64,000 bases of DNA. Origin: Isoetes taiwanensis. Its lineage: Eukaryota; Streptophyta; Lycopodiopsida; Isoetales; Isoetaceae. The position numbers and the translations under genes were made by a program. Positions within the stretch are counted from its first letter, which is position 1; the number at the start of each line of letters is the position of its first letter. The stretch lies in contig JAJEKV010000028.1 of the NCBI GenBank assembly GCA_021234155.1, forward strand, positions 6,784,992-6,848,991, given 5' to 3'. Of the stretch, positions 14,082-27,049 are shown piece after piece. The notes under the pieces were generated by a model, which made no database searches, was not told the DNA's origin, and saw only the letters and a list, made by a program, of their open reading frames with translations.

Positions 14082-15216
14082 TATAGGTTTTCTTGATTCA
14101 AAATTCACCAACCCCTTGGTAAGTCTTTTTATTCTATATCGGCTTCCCAATCCAACCTTATTATATGATTCTAGGGAAAGGTCCTTTTGCAAAGCAATAG
14201 CACTCCAGAAGTGAAGTGGAGTTCCATTGAAATTTGAATAGTGAAAATACAATGACCTATAGGGATGATACCCAAAATGAGGCCCCAGCATGAGTGAATA
14301 TGAATGAAAAAATCCAACAATGGCCATGACCCTGCTAGCTCAAAACATATAATTAGGCCCATGACCCACAAAGTTCCTTGAACCCAAAACGCATCCAAAG
14401 CTGAGTCAAGTCCGGGTGGTCAGGGATAGAAACAGCAGAAGCCCCAACCCCCAATACTCGACACCCAACCCCACACCATCAAGAAGGGGTAGAAGCGAAA
14501 AGCTACAGCCGCAACCACCTGAGCTAGCGAAGTGGCTACCACCTTACCGATTAATCAAAGAGGATCTCGTCGAGTGCACAACACAGCCCCGTCATCACGG
14601 ATGGTTAGCGTGAAAGGTTAGAGCCTATGGCCAGCATGTATCATGCTAGAAAAACAAAGCGAGCACAAGAATCGGCGAGAAAAAATGGCGAGGAATAGAA
14701 ATTATAAGAATCTTGGGCGACATTTGCCCTACTTGTAGAGAGAGAAAATATATGAATCACAGGATACACTAGGCCCGACCCAGCGGGGTCTTCCCTCGAA
14801 GCGCCATACGGAAGCCACAAAGCTCGCCGGGGAAGAGAAAATAGGCACATCAAAGAAGAACCATTTTGGAGCCTACCGAAGCGACAAAATGCTTGCGTAG
14901 GGAGAGAGAGACTAAAAGCACGACCAATGGCCGAAGCTGAGGAATCTGGCAATAGTAAACAAAGGTCAAAGTCAACACAAGCAACCAAGCACAATAGCAC
15001 AATACCAAAACTTGAAAAGATGATCCATGGCCTTTTTCCGAAATTTGTAAACAAGCAGGACCACATGGAAGTTTAAGACAAGGGGTTAGAGCGCCCTCCA
15101 CGGGCCAAACATCGAGCATGCTGAATCATAAAATACCTACCACGAGCAGGGCCGGAACAAAGGATTCGAGAGAGAATGACACAACAAATGAGAATGCACA
15201 AAGCCACGCCCTTTCT

Positions 15217-15218
<2 letters not shown>
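14082..15218. other. no gene seen; purine-rich on the plus strand
   Basis: 14640-15215 is strongly purine-biased on the plus strand, which gives long but compositionally driven minus-strand ORFs (up to 141 codons). The bias resembles the 27-31 kb region. No family is recognised. Confidence 0.5.

Positions 15219-15266
<48 letters not shown>
15219..15266. repeat. (AG)n microsatellite, about 24 units
   Basis: An uninterrupted AG dinucleotide run. A second (GA)n tract lies at 26545-26593. Both sit next to purine-rich stretches. Confidence 0.97.
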
Positions 15267-15272
<6 letters not shown>

Positions 15273-15479
15273 GTGAAGTGAATTGTATTATTTGCGTCTT
15301 TTGAACCATCCAGTCCATAAGACCGAATCTGAGAATACATCGATGAAAATATATCATCATCGGCAAGAACTGGTCATGAGTATCTACGCCATCACTCTAC
15401 ATATCTCCATCTCCACTAGATTTGATAACATATCTGATTGCTACTTCTCGCTTGACTTCATCAAAGTCCAATAGGCTTT

Positions 15480-18400
15480 ACCAACTATGGTGCGGCACAT
15501 ATGAAAACATTTGCAAAGCTATATGGTTGAACATTAAACACAGTCTCTCGATTAATGCATTAAAATTTGGACATACAATTATTACGTGGTTTCATCCTCT
15601 ACACTCAGCATCTGAGCCACCGCCACGGGATTCGATACTCATTGTATGTTATACCATCTACCTACCTCTACACCCAAATGAGTGAGCACTAAAGAGGCGC
15701 ATCTGCTAATAGCATGTCTCTTGGCCAAGGAGATATTCTCATGTAAATAGTTAAACTTCTAGCGGCACATGGGATTCATTTCTTCAGATAATGTGCCATT
15801 TGATGCAGTGCATGCCACATTTTCATTTGTACCTTTTCACATTACCCGATCACGGATCAGATTCTTGTTGCTTTTAGCTCTGGATCGGGATGCCCCCATT
15901 TTGTAGCCAAATCATCCCATCGAATACCGGCCTTTATCCATAGTTTGCTTTGAGAGCTAGTCTTGGGTAGCTTCCTTAGATCCAAGCCCTATCTGCTCAA
16001 ATATGTCAAGTAATGGCATATAGCCTCACATTCTAAAGCGCGTATTACATTACGCTAAGACCATTTCATATGGGTATGCGCATTTTGACCCAAGCTCATG
16101 GTGAATTTTTCTGCACCCTTTTCGATTCTGCCGCGACTCGGGGAGAGTCGAGGCCCAGACTTCACATCCATACAATACTCTACCGTGCACTAGTGTTTTA
16201 AAAGAGTTCTCTTAAGACCAAAGTTCAATTTCATTTCTCAAACACTTGCTTTGCATAGCAAATAATGCTGTAATCCCTCATTAACGCTGTACATGCGGTT
16301 CAAAATGTTTGTCTACGCTAGTTCAAACATTTGTATGAATCGCTGATCTCCCACTGGCTCCCCTTTATAATGTGAATGCATAATTCTCATCCAAATTTGT
16401 CCCCAGGAAATATCATAGCCTTGGTTTTCCCCAAATTCACCTTCATGCCATTGCCTCACAAAAGCTCCCTAATGTGTCTGAGCATTTCTTTGCATATCTC
16501 CCTTGCTCACGGATAGTAGGCGATGTCATCAGCATATAGCAACAAAGAATATATCATGAGTTGGGTACCACCCCTACTGAGCGACAATCCAATTTTTCAG
16601 TCATCAATAAAGATGCCAAAAGCGTGGCGAAAGGGGGCATCCACCTTGGCCGTAATATTACTTTCCACTGCTCCATGACCGTCAAATGGAAGAAGGATAA
16701 TTTCACTAGCACCTTATCATATGAGTACCCATACGGCATCTCCGAGGGTGTCTACGGGCACCTTAATTCTCCCAAACTCTCCCCTGTAGAATTTCCCACA
16801 CAGGCACCATATCAAATGCCTTAGAAAAGTCTCTGAGATCCTACAAACAATGGTTTTCCTAGTCCCTTGGCTGTGTCCATCATGGCTACAGATGTGACCA
16901 AGTGGTCAATGGTGCATTGTGGAGTCTAAAACCAGCTTGCCCCTTAGCGCACCTCATCTTGACTCAGCCCATGTCGCGATCTTGGCATGCTCAAGAATAG
17001 TAGCCCAAATAGCTTTGCAAATAGATTGCTCCTGCCCATAATCATCCAGATAGTTATTACATTCGCGCGCATCCCTGCCTTATGGATTGGGACAACCCGA
17101 TTTATTTGCCATGTCAATGGGAACCCCTCTTACATTACAAGAATTTAACATTTACATTATTTTTAAGTAGCCAAACTCCTGCCTTGTTTAAGCATTTCAG
17201 CCACTATGCCCAAGCTATCGGCCCAGCTTTCCCATTTGCAATTTTGCGGGGCCGTCATGCACATCATCTGCTTAGAAAGTGGTCAGTTACCCACTTGCTC
17301 TGATCAACAACATTGTCAATGTGATAGAGCTTCTTTACTTGGCCTACAGGTCCTCGATGACAATTGTGTCTTGCTGTGCTTGCTTTTCATTCTCTTCGAG
17401 GAATTGATTTGGATGCGCTAATAGTTTTGTGACCTGACTCTTCTTGCTTAAGGCCTATAAATGTTCTTTTCTTGCTTTGGCAGTCTTATACTCTTTGATT
17501 AATCATGACCTTTCTTGCCCACATATATACTCTTATGTTAAGCCCTTTTTTGACTTTGCATTCTTCATCAAACCACCCATTATAAAGCGGTACTTTCTTC
17601 TTCTTCACAGTCAAAGCATTTTCTTTGTTGCATCAAGCACGAGAGAGGTCATAACCTTTCGATTCATCATAGCAGCCGTGGCCAATCTGCTCTTTTTCTA
17701 TACATTCCTGTAATATTCACGATATATATTTTTCCTTGGATTGACATGAATCGCGATCAATGTTAATGTGTGTTACTTTCAGTATTAGCGCTTTTCGGTA
17801 GTACCCAATGTGTGCGCTACTCGGTACATGATCTGATTCTTTTCTAACATCCGATATTTGGAAATATGCCAGCACTCGAAATTCTCGATGCAATGAAATA
17901 GTAAACTATGCTTTTGCCCTTGCATGTGCAATGCTGCTTCGCGGTGCACAGGGAAATTCCTTATCCATTGTAGATTACCAAGTTTAAGCCTCCACATACT
18001 CAACAAATAGTTCCCTATTGCGGTAGGCCACTTGTCTCGATCCAATGTTCTGAGCCCAACCTGCCATATTTAGTTCATTATCATCCATTTGATCCATCCA
18101 CACTTGGGATCTCCTTCATTGCTTTCGCCAAGGCTGCTTGTTTTCTGTTGTTTAGCCATTAAAAGTCCCCTAAGGACCACCTCCCCAACTCCATCAACTC
18201 CATGCCTATCCAAGCTCCAAGCTAGCTGAAAGGGATCTTCAAGTCAAGTTGTATTTACGATCGTGCTTTTCTGTGTGGCCCGGTGGGAAATAGCACCACT
18301 AGCGATAAAGAGACTACTCTTACCGAGTCACGTCAGGAACCTCCCACCCCGCGCCGCCTTTGTGTCTCCTTTTTATAACTTTAACTAGATGCACCATTTC

Positions 18401-18870
18401 AGTTGACATAACATGCAACCCCTCCATACCCTCAACTAGCCGTAACCTTTCTTGTTCCGCAAGAACACCACAGTACAAATGCGTATTTACGGAAGTCACT
18501 TTCCTCATGCTCCCATGTCTCAGAGTGAAAAATGCCATATCTATTGATGCTAGTACATCTCCCATCTCGCTTAACTTTCCGTTGTTTAGAATGATTGATG
18601 TTCCATACAAGTAACCTGATAGCTTTGGATTTCATGCATAGTCCTCTATGCATACCTTCAGCCACCTCCGAAGACTTTCTTATTGTTTTTGCCTTGCTTC
18701 CTTGAATTCGCATTCCAGTCTGTCTCTTTGTTGGAATTACTCACAATGTAAGATATACGTTTATCGGATATTCTTACCTTTAAGCTTAGTTTTCCTTTTA
18801 AGGATCGTCACACTTTATCCTCCCCTCTTTGCCAAATCACGATAACAATATTTAAGGCTTATCCCTTTTT
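15480..18870 (-). mobile_element. second LINE family, minus strand, decayed
   Basis: On the minus strand an endonuclease begins near 18640 with a VWNINHSKQ stretch (WN motif) and HSETWEHEES near 18530 (ETW motif). A frameshifted GDF motif lies near 18160. The RT follows: FGIFIDD near 16600-16625 and LLLYADDIA near 16510-16545, the catalytic YADD box being intact at that spot. VLYGCEVW, typical of the post-RT region, is near 16155-16190. Stops and frameshifts break every domain. The layout is similar to the LINEs at 3850 and 38205 and unlike the L1 element at 8671-13010. Ends are approximate and no tail was resolved. Confidence 0.85.
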
Positions 18871-21503
18871 GCCCTTTCGGTAAGCTTCATGACATTAACG
18901 CCATGGAACCTCAAGAGTATTTGAAAGCAGATCCATTACCTCTTGCTTGATATTCTACGTCATCTTTCTCAGAGTAGCCACGCAATCGAAGATTGAGTCT
19001 TGGCAGCAGCCCCTTTCTAGCACTCCAAGAACATCGTTCATTCACGGTATTGAGTTTGTCCATAGCATCTTTCCATGATTACAGGTTGCCCCTTCCCCAT
19101 CGTAGCGTCATTATTTTTAGGACCTCCACATTTCATGATGCATTTCCCTTTTCATGGCTGTATGTTCACCGACTCTAATTCTTACAATATGATCAGGACA
19201 TACCTTTGGCTTGTTCAAGGGAACCCCATCATTTGGTCATTGCATTTACGGTGGCGACCATCTCATTTACCGGGTGGAAGAAGCGGCGCCATCATCTCAC
19301 GAGATTACGTAAGTTCTGGCACGCATCCACCTTTAACTTGTCAGATTGCACAGGATAGAACAAAACCTTTGTGTAAGACTTGGAGCAGGGGGCATGGAGT
19401 ACCGGAACACGGTCCGATTACAAAAGGGAAACCATTGGTGGGGCAACAAAACTGCTGCCGAGAGGTCGATGGGCTGACAAAACTAGCTGCGGCGAGAGGT
19501 GGGTGGAATGACAAAACCTGGCAAAGTCCACAGGATAGAGCCAAGCGGCCCATCCGGGAACTCTGGCCCATCCGGGTTTTGCGAGGTCTGCGACCCCACG
19601 AAACACTAGCGTAGGGGCTTCTTTGTGATTGTGCTGCTTGCCAATCCCACATGGCGACTATTGCTCCCAAAATCCACCACTCAGGAAACACTGTAGCCCA
19701 CAGCAGCAAGAAAACTCGACTTGGGGGCTGCTTAGGAATCCTACTGCCATGGCTGACCCAGAAATCCCTGTTGTTCGAGCCCTGTCCTGTTAAGGAGCTC
19801 TGTGATCCCTGTGCCAAAAACCTCACGGACTCTCATCGTACGTTAGAATCCCAGGCCCATAGTTTTGTTTGCGACTATTTAGCACTACTTTTTAAACTTC
19901 TTTTATCCTTTCAGTGTCAGTCCACATCCTTCCCCATGATTGCGGCACCGAGCTTGATGAACCGGCCATGTCCCTCGGTACTTGAAAAATAGGGGTTTCA
20001 ACCCGGAAAATCCGGTAACTTTTAAGAAGCGGATAGATGCGGATATCATCATTTCAGGACTATGGACCACACGATGGATGGCTTTCGCCCAAATTGAGCA
20101 CCTCTCATTTAAGTGCGTGAGTATAGGTTGTACAAAATAATGAGATATAAAGATGGAAGCTGATTTGGAAGAAGCAATCTTGCTACAAAATCATACTGAG
20201 TAATATGTGATTGGCAGGGGCTAGATTTGAGGATATTTAGATTTTGGAAGCATTTCGAAGTAACCCTTTTCTCCTTTAAAACATACCCATAGAGTTTCTG
20301 CAAAAGCCACGAGGAGGTTTGGTGAAGATAGCATTGAGGAATTGATTAAGTTTTATAGCACACAAAGCTTGTTAAGAGAATCACCAGGATTCTGACCACT
20401 TGTGGAAGCAAACAAGTTGAGGAGGGAGTTTCTTTGATTACAAAATTCATGCTTCGTCTAATTGGCCGCATAAGAATCTTGAGGAAGTAGCATTGGTTAT
20501 AGCTTCGAATTACGTGAATGAGAATAGATTCAAGAATATTTTTTACATTGCTTCAAAATTGCACTAGTCCAATGTGCAAACAGCGCTATTTGTGATGTTT
20601 TCAGTGAGGGGAGAACCTCCATTAAAACCAAATGGCGTAATGCACGAATGGAAATTGAGAGCTTGGGCCATAGTGCTAATACGGTTAATGGTCCTTCATT
20701 GGCTAGGGATTTTTGATTTCCGCAAGGGAAGCCTTCGCAGTTTGGAAGGGGCAAGGCCAAAGCGTAAATTTACAATGGTGAGTCAAGCAAGCATGTGTGA
20801 TTTATTTTGTACTTACGTGCGTACCATTTATTGTTTTCTTCGGGTATACTTGGGCCTATGAGCTTTGTTTATCTTTGATTTGATGTAAGAAGTTTTATTA
20901 TGAATTTAAAAGCAATACTAGTTATTTAAAAACGTTCTTAGAACAAGGCTGTCTGTTAAAATTTGAGGGGGTAGGTTATTTGAATGCATATATATCAACA
21001 ATACAAAGGTATATCAATAATTATGTAATAGATGAAGATAGTTTTTATATAGACAATAGGAAAGTAGATTTGTATTTTGATAGAGCGACATTGATAAAGG
21101 TGGACTTGATCTCAATTGTTGAAATGTAGTATTCTATAGTACGATGGTGTAGTTTATATGGTACTTCTACCGAAATGATAATTTGTTAGGCCATGCTTTA
21201 ATGACCATATATGTAGAATTGATGTTCTCATATAGCACAATATGATGCCCAATATGGTATACCTTCATTAAAAGATAGAGAAAAATACATGTTATGTATA
21301 GAATGCCACATATTTATATATCGTTGTGATTTGACTTTCCAATCTAACCATTTAAAATCCAATATAATTTTGTGATTCATTTAATTCACTTTCGAAAGTG
21401 CTAGTCAGTACATCCTTCAACGAAAAAAAAGGTGCTACTCTCATCTTGTATAACAAATCATCTATATGAGATAATAATGTGATGCTCATTAAGAATCTCG
21501 TGT
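18871..21503. other. no recognisable gene
   Basis: Open stretches of 161-179 codons on both strands near 19075-19826 overlap each other and match nothing I know. A short phrase around GACAAAACT and GAGAGGT recurs at 19445-19520. I see no splice-supported exon chain or motif. Confidence 0.45.
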
Positions 21504-21589
21504 CATGATGTATCAAGAAGAGAACGATTATAGTAACCCAACACATCATGATGTATCAAGAAGAGGACAGATTATAGTAACCCAACACG
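21504..21589. repeat. 43-bp direct tandem duplication
   Basis: Two adjacent units starting CATGATGTATCAAGAAGAG (21504 and 21547), nearly identical. Confidence 0.9.
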
Positions 21590-22102
21590 TCATGGCCTTT
21601 TCTATGTAGCATGGAAGAGAAAGCTATAAATTGGTTAACATTCTGTCTAGAAAGTTGTCATTGCCGTGTATATGCCATGCATGTCGTTGGGACAACAATG
21701 TGACCGTAGAACTATATCTATTACCATCTACCGAAATAAAACGTATAGCTCTATGATGAAGATCAATGCTATTTCTGCCAATATTTGATGCAAATCTTAA
21801 TGATCAAATAACACCTGAATTTTCTATGTAAACCTTTGAATTATCATAACATATGCATCGTGTGCACATTTAGAAAACTTAGGTGCATCAATGAAAATGG
21901 GCCTTATGGAGAATATATGTAGATAACAATAAACTATCTTTTTGATATGGGGTTTGTTGAGAAGCAAGAGGCACAACAAAATAATTGCATGAGTCAACTT
22001 TGAAAGTAGGCCTTTGTGGCTAGCTTCACCACCATTGGTTGCAGTGTAAAGGTCAAATGAGCATTCCTATATTGGAATGAGGCCAACTTGTATGATTTTA
22101 AA

Positions 22103-22254
22103 GTCTCCACTTGAATAGGATCTTGCAAACTATGTCATTTCCAGGGCTTGGCATTGCCCTGCATCTTATTAGTTGATTGTCTCCACTTGAATAGGATCTT
22201 GCAAACTGTGTCATTTCCAGGGCTTGGCATTGCCCTGCATCTTATTAGTTGATT
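22103..22254. repeat. 76-bp direct tandem duplication
   Basis: Two units starting GTCTCCACTTGAATAGGATC (22103 and 22179) that differ at about two positions, so the duplication is recent compared with nearby elements. Confidence 0.95.
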
Positions 22255-22450
22255 TTCTATTACCTGCATGGCTACGCATTGTCAAGTTAAACTCTAAATT
22301 CAAATTGGTGGTCATAGAGACGTTGAACGTCTGCACCCACTCCAAAAATGGTAGATACCATCTTTTTCTAGTGGAATTACTTAAACATGTGGACTGCTTC
22401 ATGCTATGTGCACATTCTTCATGTATAAAAGTAATCATATTCATAGGAAA

Positions 22451-22573
22451 ATCCCATGTTTACTATTTATCAAGGCTTCTAAATTAGCACATGCATCTAA
22501 ATCATGAATAAGAAAATTCCATGTTTAATATTTATCAAGGCTTCTAAGTGAGCACATGCATCTAAATCATGAG
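22451..22573. repeat. 65-bp direct tandem duplication
   Basis: Units starting ATCCCATGTTTACTATTTAT (22451) and ATTCCATGTTTAATATTTAT (22516), each ending in GCACATGCATCTAAATCATG. Confidence 0.92.
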
Positions 22574-25042
22574 TTGTTCACATACCCCACAACTAAATTA
22601 CCTAGCATCTTCATGAAATCTGGGAATCTGAGAGAACTTTGCCATTCAATAATTATAACTATATCTATCAAAGGGATAGTGAATTATGTCTTAGGATATA
22701 ACTTTAAGTTGCCAAAGTTGTATAGATGTGACCTCTTCAAATTGATTCATATGTGAGCAAGCTTTTTGTTCCTCAATAGCCATTAGGATCTCAAATATAT
22801 AAGCGGTTATTTTTCCAATTATACGCGTAACTTACTTGACTTAGACTTGCAATTTGCAAAACAAAACTGACTGGAATATTAGATAAGATCAGCGATTAGA
22901 ATTACATTAGGATGATTCTAAGGTGTAACTTGACCAATAGAATAGACTCTAAAGAGAGCATCCGCGAAAACACATGTACATGCATTAAAATGCAAAGAGA
23001 ATAAAAGATGAAGAGGTGATATTGAAGCCAAGGCCCGACCATTTGATCTGAGCAAGTTAAAGCAGAAGCCATCACATCCCATCAAATAAAGTGAAAAGAA
23101 TGAAACTATGCATAGAAATGTCGGTTAAGTATTACCTATGGTGTTCAGCATCCCGATCTCTATGCTTGTTAGTTAGACATGTCGTGCACATCGCGCAGCG
23201 CACTCTCTTTAAATAAAATCATCATGGGTGATGTTGTTTTGCATGAAAAATACACCATGAACTATTCTTCTCGTGACTAAGAAGAAAGGGCAAAATAAAA
23301 TACTTCTAAATGCACGTTCATTTTATGGTGTGTCAAAATAATGTTACCTCAGTCACTGTTGAGATACTTGCATTCCCTGAGCCGTCATATATCACGAGCT
23401 AAATATGGCAAAATGTTACTTATGCGAACCTAAAAGCCTAAGCGAATCCCACAGAACTTCAAAAGTTCGAAAAGCAAATTGTTTCAATTAGATACATGCA
23501 AAATCTGGCCCCGAAACACTTACCTTGCTAATGCGGTGTGATGCATAACGGCATTAAAATTAGGCCATGCAAAATGAAAGCTTCTAACTTAGCACTACTG
23601 CGGTCTGATGCGTCGCGGCAAGCCAGCCGGTCCATGCAAGGCGAAAGCTTCTAAGCTTTGTAAGACCAATTCTAAATCTGTTTTAAAACACTTACCTTTA
23701 TGCGATCTAGGATAGTTTAGAGAAGTCCATGAAATGAAGCGTATCATTGGAAAAGCTACACCTACATTGCGCAAAAAACATGAAAGCGAAAAAAGCGGTC
23801 ACAATAAAGCGCCAACATCATAATGAGTGGTTTAGCGTACGTAGAAAATAGAGGCAATAATAACAAAGTATGAATCCAAATGCAATATGCACGCAAGCGG
23901 TGTATCTTTCTTTGGTTTTGAGAGTTATGGAGGTTACTTGGATAGTTTAGAGGGCTTGTAACAGTAACATGTGGATGCCAGCATACCCTACAATGCCAAT
24001 GTTCCTCTCAAAGTCCTAAGCTGGATCCACGCATGGTGATGCATGATACCAAGAAAAGCCTTCATGGAGTGTCAACTGCATGTACTACATGACTCATATG
24101 TCTATGTCATCACCTCTGACCCTAGAGAACCTCTTGCATTAACAAAGCATTAAAAAAAAGTCATAAAACCTGCTCCATCAAAATATTCTTTAGTATAAAG
24201 TGGATGTCATATTATGAGATGTCTAGACAACAAACATAGAATAAGGTTCATGATTTGAATGAATAAAGGGATGAAGCACCAATTTATAAATAAAAGTTCA
24301 AATCCCATAGACTGTCTAAATGATTCCAAATTGTTAAATAAGTCTTGCACAGTCCCCCACAACTCTAGAATCAGAAGAAGATATCAACCCTTTATGCTAA
24401 TTAAAGCATGATTCAGATATGGTCTACCTTTAAATTTTGGCTTGTTTTGAATATTCATCTGCTTGCATCTCCCTTTGTAGGCGGTTTGTTATTCGAATGG
24501 GCGAATATTATGTAGATGCATAGCGACTACTCATAGTAAGAGTAGAATCGAGTAAAATGAGGTATTGATTCTTCCCTTATTCTTGCCAAATCCCTCATCC
24601 TCCAAGCGGAACAACAAAGACATTGGATACATTACGATTAGATAAACATAACTTACTTTTGTAGTTTGATAAGCTTCAAGCTTGCACCACGATAAGGAAT
24701 AGGCGGCAAGGATCGAAAGATTGAGCTAAAAATTGACCTTGGCCGAGAATAATAGATAGTCTTTTTTCCTCCTATTGTATAAAAAGCGATCCTTTGCCGC
24801 AGGTCCATTCTTCAACTTCACAGCCAGTCAAATCAAGACACAAGAAACCCGTACAACAACTAATCTTTCTTGAAAAGAAAATTATTGATGAATAAGATCC
24901 TAAATATACACAAAAATACACAAAGCCTTCATGGCATGCACACAAAATTGGCTGAGGCACATCCTCCATGCCATGCATTATTCCATTAAATACATTTTAA
25001 TAGGTTTGGCGCAAAATCTTCTATAGCCTCATTTCTCCATGT
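22574..25042. other. no recognisable gene
   Basis: AT-rich with short ORFs only. It contains the asymmetric duplication at 23533-23656, listed separately. Minus-strand sequence below 25043 may hold further exons of the uncertain gene there, but I cannot define any. Confidence 0.4.
23533..23656. repeat. 67-bp tandem duplication, one unit AT-shifted
   Basis: Units begin GCGGTGTGATGC (23533) and GCGGTCTGATGC (23600) and both end in GAAAGCTTCTAA. The middle of unit 1 is A/T where unit 2 keeps G/C, including CpG sites. Confidence 0.75.
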
Positions 25043-25575
25043 CTAGAAGTTATGACATGAAGAAATCGAGAACCTCAAAGGGGCAATAGGCCAAGAAACA
25101 AAATAAAAAATGGACATCCCATTCATTTGGTGGTACTTCTTTGTAGATCCGACTCCAGTTTTTGGAACATAGGCACAAAGCTGCACCACGATAAACTTAA
25201 AGGATCGACAAAAGGCGGGATGACCTATAAAAGAGAAGTCTTGAATCAATGGCACATTTCTTTGGAATAGAGCCTTTTTCAAATAGAGAATCATGTTTAG
25301 GTTTTAGGTAGCTAATTACAATCCAAAATGTAGTTACTCACCTTTATGATGAATCTCTCGAGAATCCAACAAATTGGAAATCTTGCACTTGCCATAGGGC
25401 AAGTCGATACAAAATGATTCTGAAGATTAAGCAAAAGGGAATAATATTGGATAAAGGCGCAATAAAGTACTATGAAATTTTCTTCGCGACTTACCATGGA
25501 TTTGAAAAAAATATGCATGCTTGTAGATGCACCATTTATAATGATCAAAAGAATGCGAAGATAATCTACCTATGA
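25043..25575 (-). other. possible exon chain of an unrecognised gene
   Basis: On the minus strand three short open blocks are bordered by good plant splice signals: a block ending at 25494 before GTAAGT; a block of about 78 nt after a pyrimidine-rich acceptor ending TTCAG and before GTGAGT; and a block after an acceptor ending CTTTTATAG. One phase stays open through the joins, with a stretch reading CIDLPYGKCKISNLL in the second block. I do not recognise the protein. It may be a gene, a pseudogene or chance. Confidence 0.25.
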
Positions 25576-26541
25576 AAATTTGAATTTGAGCTCAGAAAAT
25601 GTAGACCTCAGTTCTAACAAAAGATCGATCACAGTTACCATAGCCAATTCTCGGCAATTCAAAACTAAGAACAACAAGAAAATTGATTACCTTAAGTTGG
25701 TATAAAGACTTCATATGCAAAAATCATGGAGTTAGAAATCTACATTACACCATCGAATATAAAACAAATCCATAAAAACTATAGAGCACTCGTGTCATAA
25801 TGTATTTGGAAGTGCACGGAAAACCCTTGAAAACAAAACGTTTCCTTGCACGGTTGATGAATGCGAAGTAATCCGGTACTCCAAGAGGATTCGATCATTA
25901 CAGTATGATGATGTAGTTACTGCAGTCTTCGTATTACAAAGAAAGGAAGTAAAGAACCCGGTGACCTAGCAAAAGAGTCTTTGCTTGCTAGCAAGAAGGA
26001 TGCCGCTACTGTGGCGAAACTCCATGTCCTGGAGCTCTGTGATAAAAATCGAGAACTGGGTAAAATTATTTCCACGGAAACCTAAAAGGTGGAGCCAAAG
26101 CCATGAAATTCCACAACCCACCCCAAATTAAATTATGATTAATTCTGCGATTTTTGGGCAATGAGATTCTTTCGGCATGAAACTCCCAAAAGAATCTTAG
26201 GAAATTGGGTTAAAAGAAAATTCCAAAACATTTTTGGACAAAGCCCAGGAAAATTTCAGGTAACAAGGTAGATTATTATTTTAGTAATGGCTTTAGAACA
26301 TTACACAGTAGCATATTGAAATTATAAGCACTTTAAAATTAAAGTGCAATTTTTTAAATCGGTTAGTTTTCATTTGAGGGCAAATTTCCGGTAACTTGTG
26401 ATTGAAACGAGGACAAATCCATTCATCTAAAAGAAAAAATCCAGGTATAGCCTCTTTGGAAAAGCGAAAATCCTACAAGGCTAGAAAATTTTTAGCACCA
26501 CGGTCCCCACTAGCTGCCCTTGTTTTTATCGCCATGTAGAA

Positions 26542-26544
<3 letters not shown>
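25576..26544. other. no gene seen
   Basis: AT-rich sequence between the uncertain exon chain and the (GA)n tract. GT-starting sites occur on the minus strand but no coding blocks can be defined. Confidence 0.45.

Positions 26545-26593
<49 letters not shown>
26545..26593. repeat. (GA)n microsatellite, about 24 units
   Basis: An uninterrupted GA run, read as (CT)n on the minus strand just downstream of the LINE 5' region at 26600-27045. Confidence 0.97.
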
Positions 26594-26597
<4 letters not shown>

Positions 26598-26599
26598 CA

Positions 26600-27045
26600 G
26601 AGCGGTGAGAGATTAAACCCCAGTGTCCCGGAGCAACAAGTGCTATGGAGAGTGCGGGGAGACCACCAGCCACAAGAGATGTAGAAGAAGTGTCCGAACC
26701 AGCCCTCACTAGGTGGAGCAGAAGAAATCAGCAGAGATGTTAAGGCAGGCAGGGTGACTGAACTTCCCGGAAGGGAGGGAGGGAGGGAAACTCTAGAGAC
26801 CAGCGAATTAGAGGCTCGGAGGGAGCGCCCGATGAGGAATGCTAACTTGAGCAACATGGATATATAGGGGCTGAGGCCAAAAGCTGCGCCATAGAAGGCT
26901 TCGAGGCCAAAGATAAGATCCTAACGCCCAAAAATGGCGTGGCAGACAACCAAAAACAAAAGCGTCCCTTTCAGAGAATGATGGTTCTCTTCTTATAAAA
27001 GAGAACCATTCTAGGAAAGGTCCACTATAACAATAATATCGACAC
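26600..27045 (-). mobile_element. LINE 5' untranslated/promoter region, minus strand
   Basis: 26820-27014 read on the minus strand matches 38222-38400: a near-perfect palindrome starting GGTTCTCTTC, then GGGACGCTT, CGCCATTTTGGGCGTTAG, CTTCTATGGCGCAG, a TATA-like CTATATATCCATGTTGC and GCATTCCTCATCGG. In the other copy this sequence leads into a LINE endonuclease, so I read it as a LINE 5' end. No coding part is visible below 26600. Confidence 0.6.
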
Positions 27046-27049
27046 AAAG

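Noticed and set aside
19075-19826. Overlapping plus and minus ORFs of 179 and 161 codons
   Set aside because: Each explains the other as a shadow, neither has a recognisable motif, and there is no splice or start context to choose one.
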